The notes: generated by a model from the sequence alone, not told the origin. DNA of 39,769 nucleotides from an uncultured Bacteroidota bacterium (GCA_902510475.1 CABXCC010000011.1:1-39769); one strand, 5' to 3'. Positions 8,587 to 17,859 are shown, numbered from the stretch's first letter. Program-made: numbers and translations.

Positions 8587-10344
8587 TTGAAAGAATTAAA
8601 ATATTTAAATAAATATTTATTAAAGTACAAAACGAATCTCCTATTAGGTTTCTTTATAATTATAATAGCAAGAATTTTATTATTATTCACACCAGGTCTA
8701 ATAAGAAATTCTGTTAATGTTATTGATGAGTTTAGAAAAGGAAATGTAACGGATATAGAAATCGTACAAACAGAACTCATTGAAAATATTTTTTTAATCT
8801 TACTTGCTGCAATCTCAGCAGGTATATTTACTTTTTTAACTCGGCAAACAATTATTAATGTTTCAAGGTATGTAGAGTTTGATCTCAAAAATGAGATTTA
8901 CAATCAATATCAGAAACTTTCATTAAGTTTTTATAAAAAAAATCAAACAGGGGATCTAATGAATAGAATTAGTGAAGATGTTTCTAGAGTTAGGATGTAT
9001 GTTGGTCCTGCAATAATGTACTCAACAAATACGATTACTTTGTTAGTAATCACTTTTTTTTACATGTACAAACAATCGCCTGAATTGACTCTTTATACAG
9101 TTAGCCCACTACCAATTCTATCATTTACAATTTATAAATTAAGTAGAATAATAAATATTAAAAGTAAAATAGTTCAAGAATCTTTATCAAATCTATCCTC
9201 CTTTTCACAAGAAATATTTACAGGAATTAAAATTGTAAAATCGTATTCAATGCAAGCTTCAAATACAGATAAATTTGAAGAAATATCTCAAGTTAATAAG
9301 GAAAACCAAGTGAGCCTTGCAAAAATGCAAGCACTATTCTTTCCCTTAATGATATTATTAATTGGAGTCAGTAACATTTTTGTAATTTATATTGGAGGTA
9401 AACAATATTTAGAGGGATCTATCGAAAGTATAGGTATTATTGCTGAATTTATAATTTATGTTAATATGCTAACATGGCCAGTAGCATCATTAGGATGGAT
9501 TAGTTCAATCGTTCAGCAGGCTGAAGCATCTCAAAAAAGAATTAATGAATTTTTGATAGAAAAATCAGAAATTAAAAACGTTAAAAATGGTATAAGAAAA
9601 GTAAACGGAAAAATTGAGTTTAAAAATATATTATTCAAATACACTGATTCTAATGTTCAAGCTTTAAATGGAATAAGTTTTCTGATAAAACCAAAGTCAT
9701 CTCTTGGGATAATTGGGGTGACTGGTTCAGGAAAAACTACAGCATTAAAACTTATTACAAGATCTTACAATACAAGTTCAGGTGAAATTCTTTTAGATGA
9801 TCATTCCTTAAATAAAATCGACTTGATCCATTTGAGGGAAAATATTGGAGTTGTTCCTCAGGACTCTTTTCTTTTTTCCGACACAATTATAAATAATATT
9901 CGATTTGGAAACGAAAAAGCAAGTAAAAAAGAAATTGAAAAAGTTTGTAAGATAGCTGGAATTCATAAAGAAATTTTAAAATTTAAAGATCAATACAACA
10001 CAATGCTAGGCGAAAGAGGTGTGAACTTAAGTGGTGGTCAAAAACAACGTGTCTGCATTGCTAGAGCATTAATAAAAAAACCTAAAATATTAATTATGGA
10101 TGACTGTCTTTCTGCACTAGATACAGAAACCGAGGAAAAAATCATAAAGTCCCTTAATGAGTACATCAAGGATACAACAACGATTATTTCAAGCCACAGA
10201 ATTTCATCGATTCAAAACTTAGACAAGATAATTGTTTTAAATGATGGAAATATTATTCAAAAAGGGTCTCATGAAGAGTTAATTAACGAAAATGGATACT
10301 ATAAACAGTTATATTTCAAACAATTAACAGAAAAAGAAGATTAG
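8587..10344 (+). CDS. ABC exporter, MsbA/MdlA-like half transporter
   Basis: The 585 aa product has a six-helix membrane domain (about 1-320) fused to an ATPase domain. Seen are Walker A GVTGSGKT, the Q-loop region VVPQDSFLFSDT, the signature LSGGQKQR and Walker B LIMDDCLSALD, then the H-loop SSHRIS. The residue after the Walker B Asp is Asp, not the usual catalytic Glu, as in MdlA-type exporters. Such half transporters work as dimers that export lipids or drugs; the substrate is unknown. The start is TTG: KELKYLNKYLLKYK is the expected N-terminus and no ATG stands nearby. It is divergent from nusB. Confidence 0.9.
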   Translation: MKELKYLNKYLLKYKTNLLLGFFIIIIARILLLFTPGLIRNSVNVIDEFRKGNVTDIEIVQTELIENIFLILLAAISAGIFTFLTRQTIINVSRYVEFDLKNEIYNQYQKLSLSFYKKNQTGDLMNRISEDVSRVRMYVGPAIMYSTNTITLLVITFFYMYKQSPELTLYTVSPLPILSFTIYKLSRIINIKSKIVQESLSNLSSFSQEIFTGIKIVKSYSMQASNTDKFEEISQVNKENQVSLAKMQALFFPLMILLIGVSNIFVIYIGGKQYLEGSIESIGIIAEFIIYVNMLTWPVASLGWISSIVQQAEASQKRINEFLIEKSEIKNVKNGIRKVNGKIEFKNILFKYTDSNVQALNGISFLIKPKSSLGIIGVTGSGKTTALKLITRSYNTSSGEILLDDHSLNKIDLIHLRENIGVVPQDSFLFSDTIINNIRFGNEKASKKEIEKVCKIAGIHKEILKFKDQYNTMLGERGVNLSGGQKQRVCIARALIKKPKILIMDDCLSALDTETEEKIIKSLNEYIKDTTTIISSHRISSIQNLDKIIVLNDGNIIQKGSHEELINENGYYKQLYFKQLTEKED

Positions 10345-10350
10345 AATAAG

Positions 10351-10379
10351 TTGATAACATATTTTTTTTTTTACATTTA
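10351..10379 (+). promoter_or_regulatory. Candidate promoter with T11 spacer tract, before DUF3276 gene
   Basis: TTG (10351-10353), an 18 bp spacer, then TACATTTA (10372-10379, one mismatch to TAnnTTTG). A run of eleven T (10362-10372) fills most of the spacer. The box ends 28 nt before the start codon at 10408. Length change in the T run would alter promoter spacing. Confidence 0.4.
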
Positions 10380-10407
10380 TAAATAATAACCCAATAATTA
10401 CCTGAAG

Positions 10408-10785
10408 ATGGAGAGAGAAGAAATTTTTTCTAAATTACTTAGAGCTGGAAGAAGAACATACTTTTTTGATGTTAGATCTACCAAAGCTGGAGACTATTAT
10501 TTGACACTTACAGAAAGTAAAAAATTTACAAATGATGATGGATCATTTCATTATAAAAAACACAAAATTTATTTATACAAAGAAGATTTTAAGGAATTCT
10601 CTGAAATTTTAAATGAAATGACGGACTACATTATTTCTGAAAAAGGCGAAGAAGTTATCAGTGAAAGACATCAAAAAGATTTCAAAAAGGAAGAAAATCA
10701 TGAAACCAATAATGATGATGATAATGAAGATTCAAAAGATGACTCGTCTAATGAATTTACGGATGTAAGTTTTGATGATATTTAA
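10408..10785 (+). CDS. PUR-type nucleic-acid-binding protein (DUF3276)
   Basis: The 125 aa product contains one PUR repeat. EEIFSKLLRAGRRTYFFDVRSTKAGDYYLTLTE is diagnostic and gives a beta-sheet plus helix (LYKEDFKEFSEIL). Residues from about 85 on are a highly charged tail rich in Asp, Glu and Asn (DDDNEDSKDDSS), probably disordered. DUF3276 proteins are bacterial relatives of Pur-alpha that bind single-stranded DNA or RNA as dimers; the cellular role in Bacteroidota is not settled. The 3' end overlaps by 14 bp the longest possible reading of the next gene, but not the start I prefer there. Confidence 0.92.
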   Translation: MEREEIFSKLLRAGRRTYFFDVRSTKAGDYYLTLTESKKFTNDDGSFHYKKHKIYLYKEDFKEFSEILNEMTDYIISEKGEEVISERHQKDFKKEENHETNNDDDNEDSKDDSSNEFTDVSFDDI

Positions 10786-10798
10786 CCCTAAAGCCTCT

Positions 10799-13306
10799 AT
10801 GAGAATATTTTTAATTGCTATTATCCTGAGTGTAAATGTTTATTCTCAGGGTTCAAACGATAATCTAGACTATTATTTTTCCCAATTAGACAAAGATTTA
10901 AATGAATCCATCCCAAAACCCCAAGATGTAATTGGACATAATATTGGCGATTGGCATGTTACACACGATAAACTGGTTCAATACATGTACACCCTAGCTG
11001 ATATCTCAGACAGAATTAGCATAGAAAACAGGGGAGTTACCTTTGAGAATAGACCGATTATACTTCTTACTATCACGTCAAAGGAAAATCATAATAGTAT
11101 AAGCGAGATACAATCATCTCATAAAGAAATTACAAATTTTAATAAAAATGTTGAGTTAGAAAATCAACCAATAGTTGTTTATCAAGGTTTTTCTATTCAC
11201 GGAAACGAAGCAAGTGGTTCAAATGCAAGCTTATTATTAGCATATTATTTAGCTGCATCAGAAAGCGATTTTGTTAAAAATCTTTTAGATAAGACAGTTG
11301 TCTTACTTGACCCTTCTTTGAATCCTGATGGTTTACAAAGGTTTTCTTATTGGGCAAATTCAAATAAAAATTTAAATCTTACCTCTGATCCATACGACAG
11401 AGAATATAGTGAAGTATGGCCAAGTGCAAGAACAAATCACTACTGGTTTGATCTAAATAGAGATTGGTTACCTGTCCAATTACCCGAATCCCAAGCTAGA
11501 ATAAAAAGTTTTAACAAGTGGCAACCTAATATTTTAACTGACCATCATGAAATGGGAACCAATGCAACTTTCTTTTTTCAGCCTGGAGTACCCTCTCGAA
11601 CACATCCCCTTACTCCAAAATTAAATCAAAAATTAACAAAAAAAATAGCTGAATATCATATTGAAAGTTTGGATGAAATTGGTTCATTATATTATTCAGA
11701 AGAAAAATTTGATGACTTCTACTACGGAAAAGGCTCTACATTTCCAGATATAAATGGTTCTATAGGAATTTTATTCGAACAAGCTAGCTCTAGGGGGCAT
11801 ATTCAGAAAACTGCAAATGGAATTTTAACTTTTCCTTTTACAATTAAAAATCAGTTTACAACAGCAATATCAACCTTGAAAGCTGCAAAAAACTTAAGAT
11901 TAGAAATATTAGATTATCAAAAAACATTCTTTATTGAATCCCATAAAGAATCTGAAAAATTTAAAAATGATGCTATAATTTTTGGAAATACTAAAGATAG
12001 ATACAGAACTAACAAATTAGCCGAAATTCTAAAAAGACATGAAATAGAGTTTTTTACCCTTGACTCTGATATAATACATAATAAAAAATTATATAAAAAA
12101 GATTTTTCTTACGTGATTCCAAAAAATCAAAAAAAATATAAGCTTATTAATGCAATGTTTGAAACCAGGACAAAATTTAAAGATAGCCTGTTTTATGATG
12201 TTTCCTCATGGACACTTCCTCTTGCATTTAATTTAGATTATGACCTAAATTTTCCAGTCAAAAATGCTTTAAAAAAAGTTGATGAAATTGATTTTAAGGG
12301 TACTCACACTTTTGACTTAAGTAATTATGCTTATTTGATGGAATATCATGAATATCTTACGCCTAGGGTAGTAAATAAGCTTCTTAAGAAAGATATTATT
12401 ATTAAAGTTTCTACAAAACCATTTGAGATTAACGGAAGAAAATTTGATTACGGAACTATCCTAATCCCTGTCTTGGATAATGATCCAGACAAACTTTTCA
12501 AAATTATTACTGAAATAGGTAATGATAGTCACGTAAGAATTCACTCTGTTAATACAGGATATGCAGAAGGACCTGATTTGGGTAGTGATTATTTTAAGCG
12601 ATTAAAAAAGAAAAATATTGGTTTATTAGTTGGTGATGGAGTAACCTCATATGATGCCGGTGAAATTTGGCATCTTCTCGACACAAGATATCATATAACT
12701 GTTAACAAATTAGACATTCGTGATTTTGAAAAAATAAATTTAGATAAGTATACCACAATTATTTCTCCAAGTAGTAATATTAAAAACCCCTCCGTGATGA
12801 AAAAGATTCATGATTGGGTTGAAAACGGTGGGGTTTTGATTGGATACAAAAATTCTATCAATTGGTTAAAAGAAGCTAATTTACTAAAGGTGCAAGAAAA
12901 AGAATCTAATCTAATTGCAAAGGATATAAGCTTTATTGAAAAATCAAGTTTTATAGGTGCTCAAAAAATAGGAGGGGCAATATTTGAAACAAAAATTGAC
13001 AGGTCCCATCCGATTAATTATGGTCAAACTGATTCTTCCATGCCAATATTCAGAAATTCTGCAATCTTTCTAAACCAAGATCAGCAAAGCTATAATAACC
13101 CTATTAAATATTCAAGTAGCCCATTAATTAGCGGATACATTTCTAAAGAAAATTATAATCTTTTAAAATCAACTACTCCGATAAAAATTCAAAAATTTTC
13201 AAAAGGAAAAGTCATATACCTAACAGATAACACAAATTTCAGAGCATTTTGGTATGGAACTAACAAAATATTGATGAATGCTATTTTCTTTTCTGGAATA
13301 ATGTGA
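10799..13306 (+). CDS. Secreted M14-family zinc carboxypeptidase-like protein
   Basis: From the ATG at 10799 the product has 835 aa and a good signal peptide (MRIFLIAIILSVNVYSQ). An ATG nine codons upstream (10772) would overlap the previous gene and spoil the signal, so I reject it. The peptidase domain shows IHGNEASGSNAS with zinc ligands His134 and Glu137, DLNRDW, TDHHEMG for the third ligand, and FEQASSRG with the likely catalytic Glu. The C-terminal third (about 595-720: GLLVGDGVTSYDAGEIWHLLD, GGVLIGY) resembles a class I glutamine-amidotransferase-like fold without known activity. It is probably periplasmic or outer-membrane facing and may process peptides for nutrition. It stands 2 bp from the convergent gene end. 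Confidence 0.92.
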   Translation: MRIFLIAIILSVNVYSQGSNDNLDYYFSQLDKDLNESIPKPQDVIGHNIGDWHVTHDKLVQYMYTLADISDRISIENRGVTFENRPIILLTITSKENHNSISEIQSSHKEITNFNKNVELENQPIVVYQGFSIHGNEASGSNASLLLAYYLAASESDFVKNLLDKTVVLLDPSLNPDGLQRFSYWANSNKNLNLTSDPYDREYSEVWPSARTNHYWFDLNRDWLPVQLPESQARIKSFNKWQPNILTDHHEMGTNATFFFQPGVPSRTHPLTPKLNQKLTKKIAEYHIESLDEIGSLYYSEEKFDDFYYGKGSTFPDINGSIGILFEQASSRGHIQKTANGILTFPFTIKNQFTTAISTLKAAKNLRLEILDYQKTFFIESHKESEKFKNDAIIFGNTKDRYRTNKLAEILKRHEIEFFTLDSDIIHNKKLYKKDFSYVIPKNQKKYKLINAMFETRTKFKDSLFYDVSSWTLPLAFNLDYDLNFPVKNALKKVDEIDFKGTHTFDLSNYAYLMEYHEYLTPRVVNKLLKKDIIIKVSTKPFEINGRKFDYGTILIPVLDNDPDKLFKIITEIGNDSHVRIHSVNTGYAEGPDLGSDYFKRLKKKNIGLLVGDGVTSYDAGEIWHLLDTRYHITVNKLDIRDFEKINLDKYTTIISPSSNIKNPSVMKKIHDWVENGGVLIGYKNSINWLKEANLLKVQEKESNLIAKDISFIEKSSFIGAQKIGGAIFETKIDRSHPINYGQTDSSMPIFRNSAIFLNQDQQSYNNPIKYSSSPLISGYISKENYNLLKSTTPIKIQKFSKGKVIYLTDNTNFRAFWYGTNKILMNAIFFSGIM

Positions 13307-13308
13307 TT

Positions 13309-13638
13309 TTAATAAATTTTAAGACCATTATTAACCTGTGAGTCAGGTCTTAAAAGAACTACTCCTTTGTCATTAACTACACCTAAAATCAAACATTCAC
13401 TCATAAAATTTGCAATCTGTTTTTTTGGAAAATTTACAACAGCTATAACCTGAGTATCTACGAGGTCTTTAACTTTGTATAATTCAGTTATTTGAGCAGA
13501 AGATTTTAAAATACCAAAATCTCCAAAATCAATTGTTATTTTAAAAGAAGAATTAATGGCTTCTTTAAAGAGCTCAGCGTGAATGACTGTACCTACTCTT
13601 ATATCTAAATCTTTGAATGATTTAAATAAATTATCCAA
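13309..13638 (-). CDS. tRNA-binding OB-fold protein (CsaA/YgjH-like)
   Basis: The 109 aa product is a stand-alone tRNA-binding domain. It has DLDIRVGTVIHAE at the start, then ITIDFGDFGILKSSAQITELY, VIAVVNFPKKQIANFMSECLILG and a closing VVLLRPDS. This is the EMAP-II/ARC1-like OB fold found in CsaA, in YgjH and at the ends of some tRNA synthetases. CsaA has been described as a chaperone-like factor, YgjH as a tRNA binder; which applies here is open. It starts 5 bp after the membrane-protein gene and is probably co-transcribed. Confidence 0.9.
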   Translation of the reverse strand: MDNLFKSFKDLDIRVGTVIHAELFKEAINSSFKITIDFGDFGILKSSAQITELYKVKDLVDTQVIAVVNFPKKQIANFMSECLILGVVNDKGVVLLRPDSQVNNGLKIY

Positions 13639-13643
13639 ATCAA

Positions 13644-13988
13644 TTATTTTTTAGATCGATTGGCTATAAATCTCTTTATAAATACGATTAAAGCCATAAG
13701 AGTTGAAATCATCATAAGAGCAACCCTTGTAACACCCATAGTATTTCCACTTTCAAGTGTACTCATTAAGGGTTTTACAAGACCACCTAAAATTAAAAAG
13801 GTTAATAATACAACTATGTGTGTAACTACTCTATTTTCTCTTTTCAAGCCAGGATTTAATATCAGGATAATTACACCAAAGATTACCGGAATCAAGGCTG
13901 TTGGAGAAAAATCTACGTCGATGTAACCCCAAAGACCAAAAGAAATGAGTGTAATTGCGTTAACAAAGCTTATTTTGTGTGGTTTCAT
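13644..13988 (-). CDS. Small four-helix membrane protein, unknown function
   Basis: I do not recognise this family. The 114 aa product has about four hydrophobic segments: about 8-25, 28-46, 58-74 and 86-104. Short charged links lie between them (NPGLKRENRV) and a basic end (KRFIANRSKK) follows. The pattern suggests an inner-membrane protein with both ends in the cytoplasm. The third and fourth segments are rich in Leu, Thr and Met. It lies 5 bp before the tRNA-binding-domain gene and is divergent from the thioredoxin-fold gene. Confidence 0.75.
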   Translation of the reverse strand: MKPHKISFVNAITLISFGLWGYIDVDFSPTALIPVIFGVIILILNPGLKRENRVVTHIVVLLTFLILGGLVKPLMSTLESGNTMGVTRVALMMISTLMALIVFIKRFIANRSKK

Positions 13989-14033
13989 AAAAAATTTTTT
14001 TGTAAAATTACAACTAAATAATATTTTAAAAAA

Positions 14034-14588
14034 ATGGCAAAAACTCCTTCTAATATGGTTTCATTAGGAACCGTAGCTCCTGATTTTAATTTACCAGACG
14101 TTACTTCAGATAGTTATGTTAATTTAAATGATCTTAAAGGCTTAAAGGGAACCTTGATTATGTTTATTTGTAATCATTGCCCCTACGTAAAACATGTTAA
14201 TAATACAATTGTACATTTAGCTAACATATATCAAGCTAAAGAAGTAAATTTTATTGCAATATCTAGTAATGATGTGATAAATTATCCTGAAGATAGCCCC
14301 GAACTAATGAAAAAAAATGCAGTAGAATATAATTTTAGCTTTCCATATTTGTACGATAAAACACAAAATACTGCGAAAGAATATGATGCAGCATGTACTC
14401 CAGATTTCTATTTATATGATAGTAATTTAAAGTTAGTTTATAGAGGTCAACTAGACGATTCAAGACCAGGAAATGGGATAAATTGTGACGGAAGAGATTT
14501 AAAAAATGCTATTGAATGCCTATTAGGAAATGAAGAAAATAATTCTTTGCAAAAACCTAGTATTGGATGCAATATCAAATGGAAATAA
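14034..14588 (+). CDS. Thioredoxin-fold AhpC/TSA-like protein
   Basis: The 184 aa cytoplasmic protein (no signal peptide) is of the peroxiredoxin/thiol-disulfide family. APDFNLPDVTSDSYVNLNDLKG is the AhpC/TSA start, followed by LIMFICNHCPYVKHV, where C-N-H-C at about 45-48 takes the place of the thioredoxin CxxC. The conserved cis-Pro region is ACTPDFYLYD, and YRGQLDDSRPGN is typical of this subfamily. It is probably a thiol reductase or peroxide-related protein; the actual substrate is not known. Its stop lies 4 bp from the end of the convergent isomerase gene. Confidence 0.9.
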   Translation: MAKTPSNMVSLGTVAPDFNLPDVTSDSYVNLNDLKGLKGTLIMFICNHCPYVKHVNNTIVHLANIYQAKEVNFIAISSNDVINYPEDSPELMKKNAVEYNFSFPYLYDKTQNTAKEYDAACTPDFYLYDSNLKLVYRGQLDDSRPGNGINCDGRDLKNAIECLLGNEENNSLQKPSIGCNIKWK

Positions 14589-14592
14589 AAAA

Positions 14593-15525
14593 TTAACCTG
14601 CAGAAATTAATTCAACTTCAAATAATAAAGGTGCATTTGGAGGGATAACACCACCAGCTCCAGATTCACCATAGGCTAAATCGCTTGGTATTATAAAGCT
14701 TGCTTTGTCTCCAACACCTAAAAGAGAAATTCCTTCATCCCAACCCTTAATAACTTGACCAATTCCAAGAGTGAATTCAATAGGCTGATTTCTTTTAAAT
14801 GACGAATCAAAAACTGTCCCGTCTAATAACATCCCTTTGTAATGAACCTTTACTTTTTCACCCTTTGATGGTTTGTTCGAGTTTTTATTATCCAAAAACT
14901 TATACATTAGTCCAGAGTCAGTTTTAGAATAACCATCGGATAGGTCATTTAACAATTTTTCCGTTCTTTTCTTTTGTTCATTGATTCTTTCCTCTTTTAA
15001 CTTATTAAAATTTTCAAAAGCCTTTACCGGATCATAAGCCTGGGCCTTCTCTCCAACAGCATTTATCTTAATATTAATAATTTCATCGTCTTGAACAATT
15101 GAGTTAACAACATCTATTCCATCTGTCACATGTCCAAAAACTGTGTGTTTATTGTCGAGCCAAGGGGTTTCAATATGAGTAATAAAAAACTGACTTCCAT
15201 TTGTTGCAGGTCCTGAATTAGCCATTGAAAGGATGCCTGGCTTATCATGTTTCAAATCAGCATTGAATTCATCATCAAACTTATAACCAGGATCTCCGGT
15301 TCCTGTACCAATGGGACAACCTCCTTGAACCATAAAATCGTTAATCACTCTGTGAAATTTTAATCCATCGTAATAAGGTTTTCCAAGGTCCTTATTTGAA
15401 TTTTTTATCTTACCAATAGATAAACCAACAAAATTTCCTACGGTACCAGGTGTTTTTTCAAATTCAAGCTGAATTACGATTACCCCTTTGGTTGTTTTGA
15501 TTTGAGCAAATAAGCCTTCTTTCAT
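14593..15525 (-). CDS. Cyclophilin-FKBP fusion peptidylprolyl isomerase
   Basis: This 310 aa protein joins two unrelated prolyl isomerase folds. The cyclophilin part (about 5-170) has KFHRVINDFMVQGG, MANSGPATNGSQFFIT and DNKHTVFGHV, holding the usual catalytic Arg and the Gln/Phe pair. A helical linker of about 30 residues follows (NKLKEERINEQKKRTEKL). The FKBP part (about 215-310) has VKVHYKGMLLDGTVFDSS, GQVIKGWDEG and IPPNAPLLFEVEL, all binding-pocket residues kept. No signal peptide is present, so it probably acts in the cytoplasm on nascent or refolding proteins. It begins 28 bp after recQ and has its own TAnnTTTG box. Confidence 0.93.
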   Translation of the reverse strand: MKEGLFAQIKTTKGVIVIQLEFEKTPGTVGNFVGLSIGKIKNSNKDLGKPYYDGLKFHRVINDFMVQGGCPIGTGTGDPGYKFDDEFNADLKHDKPGILSMANSGPATNGSQFFITHIETPWLDNKHTVFGHVTDGIDVVNSIVQDDEIINIKINAVGEKAQAYDPVKAFENFNKLKEERINEQKKRTEKLLNDLSDGYSKTDSGLMYKFLDNKNSNKPSKGEKVKVHYKGMLLDGTVFDSSFKRNQPIEFTLGIGQVIKGWDEGISLLGVGDKASFIIPSDLAYGESGAGGVIPPNAPLLFEVELISAG

Positions 15526-15541
15526 TTTTATTAATTTTTGG

Positions 15542-15549
15542 CAAATATA
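15542..15549 (-). promoter_or_regulatory. -7 box for the cyclophilin-FKBP gene
   Basis: The minus strand reads TATATTTG, a full TAnnTTTG match, 16 nt before the start at 15525. It sits in the 28 bp gap after recQ. No clear -33 TTG is seen. Confidence 0.45.
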
Positions 15550-15553
15550 TTAA

Positions 15554-17743
15554 CTAATTCCCTAACTCACTTAAAAATTTAACCCTATAAAGTCTTAATT
15601 CAAATTCGTCAAACTCACCGTCAAATTCTTCTAACGCTAATTCAATACTGTCAGATTCAGATTCTATAAAATAGTCATACATTTCCTCCTGCTGATCCTC
15701 ATCTAAATATTCTTCCAAACAATAATTCAAATCTAGTTTTGTTCCAGAGTATACAATTGACTCCATTTCTTTTATAAAATCCATCATATCCATTGATTTT
15801 GAACCTGCTATATCATTAAGAGATAATTTTCTATCAATACTCTGAATGATATATAATTTTAGAGATGAATTCTTTCCCGAAGATTTAATCACAAAATCAT
15901 CAGGTCTAGAAATGTTATTTTCAACTACATATTTTGATATTAATTCAATAAATTCTTTTCCATATTTTTTTGACTTCCCTTCACCTACCCCAAAAATTGA
16001 GGATAACTCATCCATTTTAACTGGGTATTTAAGAGTCATTTCAATCAAAGATGGATCTTGAAATATCACATAGGGTGGTACCGAATGCTTTTCTGCAATT
16101 TTTTTTCTTAAATCTTTTAAGAGCAACATCAATGTTTCATCCCCTGAATTGCCAAGCTTTTTAACATTGGTTGTTTGATTTGAATCTTTAAAATCCCTGT
16201 CATAATGTATTTTAAACTTAACAGGGTTTTCTAAAAAACTATGTCCTAATTCAGTAATACCAATAGACCCATAATTTTCAATGTTTTTGTTCATATAAGA
16301 CTCTACTCTGGCATGCCAAATTAAACTTCTCCAATAGGAGGCATCTTTTGATTTACCTATCCCAAAATTTGGGTTCGAAGTTATGTTGTGTGAATTTAAA
16401 AGAGCATTACTTTGACCGATTAGAATACTAACTATATCTTTTTGTTTATAAATAAATTTAGTGTCAATAAGTAATTTTAAGACGGAAATAAGATCTTCAC
16501 CAGCATCAATTGATTTCTTTGGATTTTGCATATTATCATCCATAAGCCTTCCCTCACCAATTTCAGAGTCAAAATATTCTCCAAAATAGTTTAATAAATA
16601 TTTTCTTCTGCTTAATGAAGTTAAGCAATAAGCAGTCACTTCCTCTAGAAGTAATGATGCAATATCTTTTTCAGATTTTGGTTTTGATTCAAGAAATTTT
16701 TCAAGCTTTTCAATATCCTTGTGAGAATAATAAGCTAAACAATAACCTTCTCCACCATCTCTTCCTGCCCTACCTGTTTCCTGATAATATCCTTCAAGAC
16801 TTTTAGGAACATCATAGTGAATAACAAATCTAATATCTGGCTTATCTATACCCATTCCAAAAGCAATTGTAGCCACTACAACGTCGACATCTTCCATTAA
16901 AAATTTGTCTTGATTTAGATGTCTAAGTTTTGAATCTAATCCTGCATGATAAGCAACTGCTTTAATATTATTGAGAATTAATAATTGTGCTATTTCCTCA
17001 ACTTTTTTTCTACTTAAACAGTATATTATACCAGACTTACCCTTATTTTTCTTAACAAATTTAATTAGGTCTGAATTTACACTTTCTGTTTTTGATTTTA
17101 CTTCGTAAAAAAGATTTGGCCTGTTAAAGGAAGACTTAAAAATATTTGCATCTGAAATTTCTAAATTTTTTAAAATATCTGACTGAACTTTTGGTGTTGC
17201 TGTTGCTGTAAGTGCAATGATTGGAGTTTTGCTGTTAATCTGATCTAAAACTGATTTAATATTTCTGTATTCAGGTCTAAAATCATGTCCCCACTCGCTG
17301 ATACAATGTGCTTCATCAACAGCTAAAAAAGAAATATTTATTGATTTTAAAAATTCAATATTTGATGATTTTGAAAAAGATTCTGGAGCTAGATATAAAA
17401 GTTTCGTCTTTTTATCAATAAGATCTTTTTTAACTTGACTGATCTCTTCAGTTGTTAATGAAGAATTTAAAACATGAGCAATACTATCCTCTTCTGAAAA
17501 CCCCCTAATTGCGTCAACTTGATTTTTCATTAGAGCTATTAGAGGTGAAATTACAATAGCTGTACCTTCCAAAAGTAGTGCAGGTAATTGATAACATAAA
17601 GACTTACCACCACCTGTTGGCATAATAACAAATGTGTTATTTGATTTGGTAATATTTAGTATTATATCTTCCTGAGGCCCCTTAAACTCATCAAATCCAA
17701 AAGTCTTTTTAAGACAGTTGAAAATTTTTTCTTTATTACTCAT
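15554..17743 (-). CDS. recQ: ATP-dependent DNA helicase RecQ
   Basis: RecQ is a 3'-5' DNA helicase that works in recombination and fork repair. The helicase core shows Walker A MPTGGGKS (41-48), DEAH in AVDEAHCISEWGHDFRPEY, TATATPKV, and motif VI QETGRAGRDGGEG. An RQC-like region follows, with the four zinc-binding Cys of E. coli RecQ not evident. An HRDC-type domain lies at about 530-610 (RKKIAEKHSVPPYVIFQDPSL). A long acidic C-terminal part (about 640-729) follows. The 729 aa length is typical of flavobacterial RecQ. The gene is divergent from kdsD across 113 bp, with no TAnnTTTG box at the usual place. Confidence 0.96.
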   Translation of the reverse strand: MSNKEKIFNCLKKTFGFDEFKGPQEDIILNITKSNNTFVIMPTGGGKSLCYQLPALLLEGTAIVISPLIALMKNQVDAIRGFSEEDSIAHVLNSSLTTEEISQVKKDLIDKKTKLLYLAPESFSKSSNIEFLKSINISFLAVDEAHCISEWGHDFRPEYRNIKSVLDQINSKTPIIALTATATPKVQSDILKNLEISDANIFKSSFNRPNLFYEVKSKTESVNSDLIKFVKKNKGKSGIIYCLSRKKVEEIAQLLILNNIKAVAYHAGLDSKLRHLNQDKFLMEDVDVVVATIAFGMGIDKPDIRFVIHYDVPKSLEGYYQETGRAGRDGGEGYCLAYYSHKDIEKLEKFLESKPKSEKDIASLLLEEVTAYCLTSLSRRKYLLNYFGEYFDSEIGEGRLMDDNMQNPKKSIDAGEDLISVLKLLIDTKFIYKQKDIVSILIGQSNALLNSHNITSNPNFGIGKSKDASYWRSLIWHARVESYMNKNIENYGSIGITELGHSFLENPVKFKIHYDRDFKDSNQTTNVKKLGNSGDETLMLLLKDLRKKIAEKHSVPPYVIFQDPSLIEMTLKYPVKMDELSSIFGVGEGKSKKYGKEFIELISKYVVENNISRPDDFVIKSSGKNSSLKLYIIQSIDRKLSLNDIAGSKSMDMMDFIKEMESIVYSGTKLDLNYCLEEYLDEDQQEEMYDYFIESESDSIELALEEFDGEFDEFELRLYRVKFLSELGN

Positions 17744-17829
17744 TAAATTTGCACGTATGTGATTAATGGAACTTTAAGTTAAAACATTCTTTTTTCATTT
17801 AAGAAATTCTTTAATAAAATTTTTGTTTT

Positions 17830-17859
17830 TTTGCATAATATATAATCAGTCTAATTTTG
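17830..17859 (+). promoter_or_regulatory. Full -33/-7 promoter overlapping the presumed kdsD start
   Basis: TTTG (17830-17833), an 18 bp spacer, then TAATTTTG (17852-17859), both full matches. The last three bases of the -7 box are the TTG taken as the kdsD start codon. If this promoter is used, transcription begins after that TTG. Confidence 0.4.

Noticed and set aside
10772-10798. Upstream ATG of the M14 peptidase gene
   Set aside because: It would put charged and polar residues before the signal peptide and overlap the previous gene.
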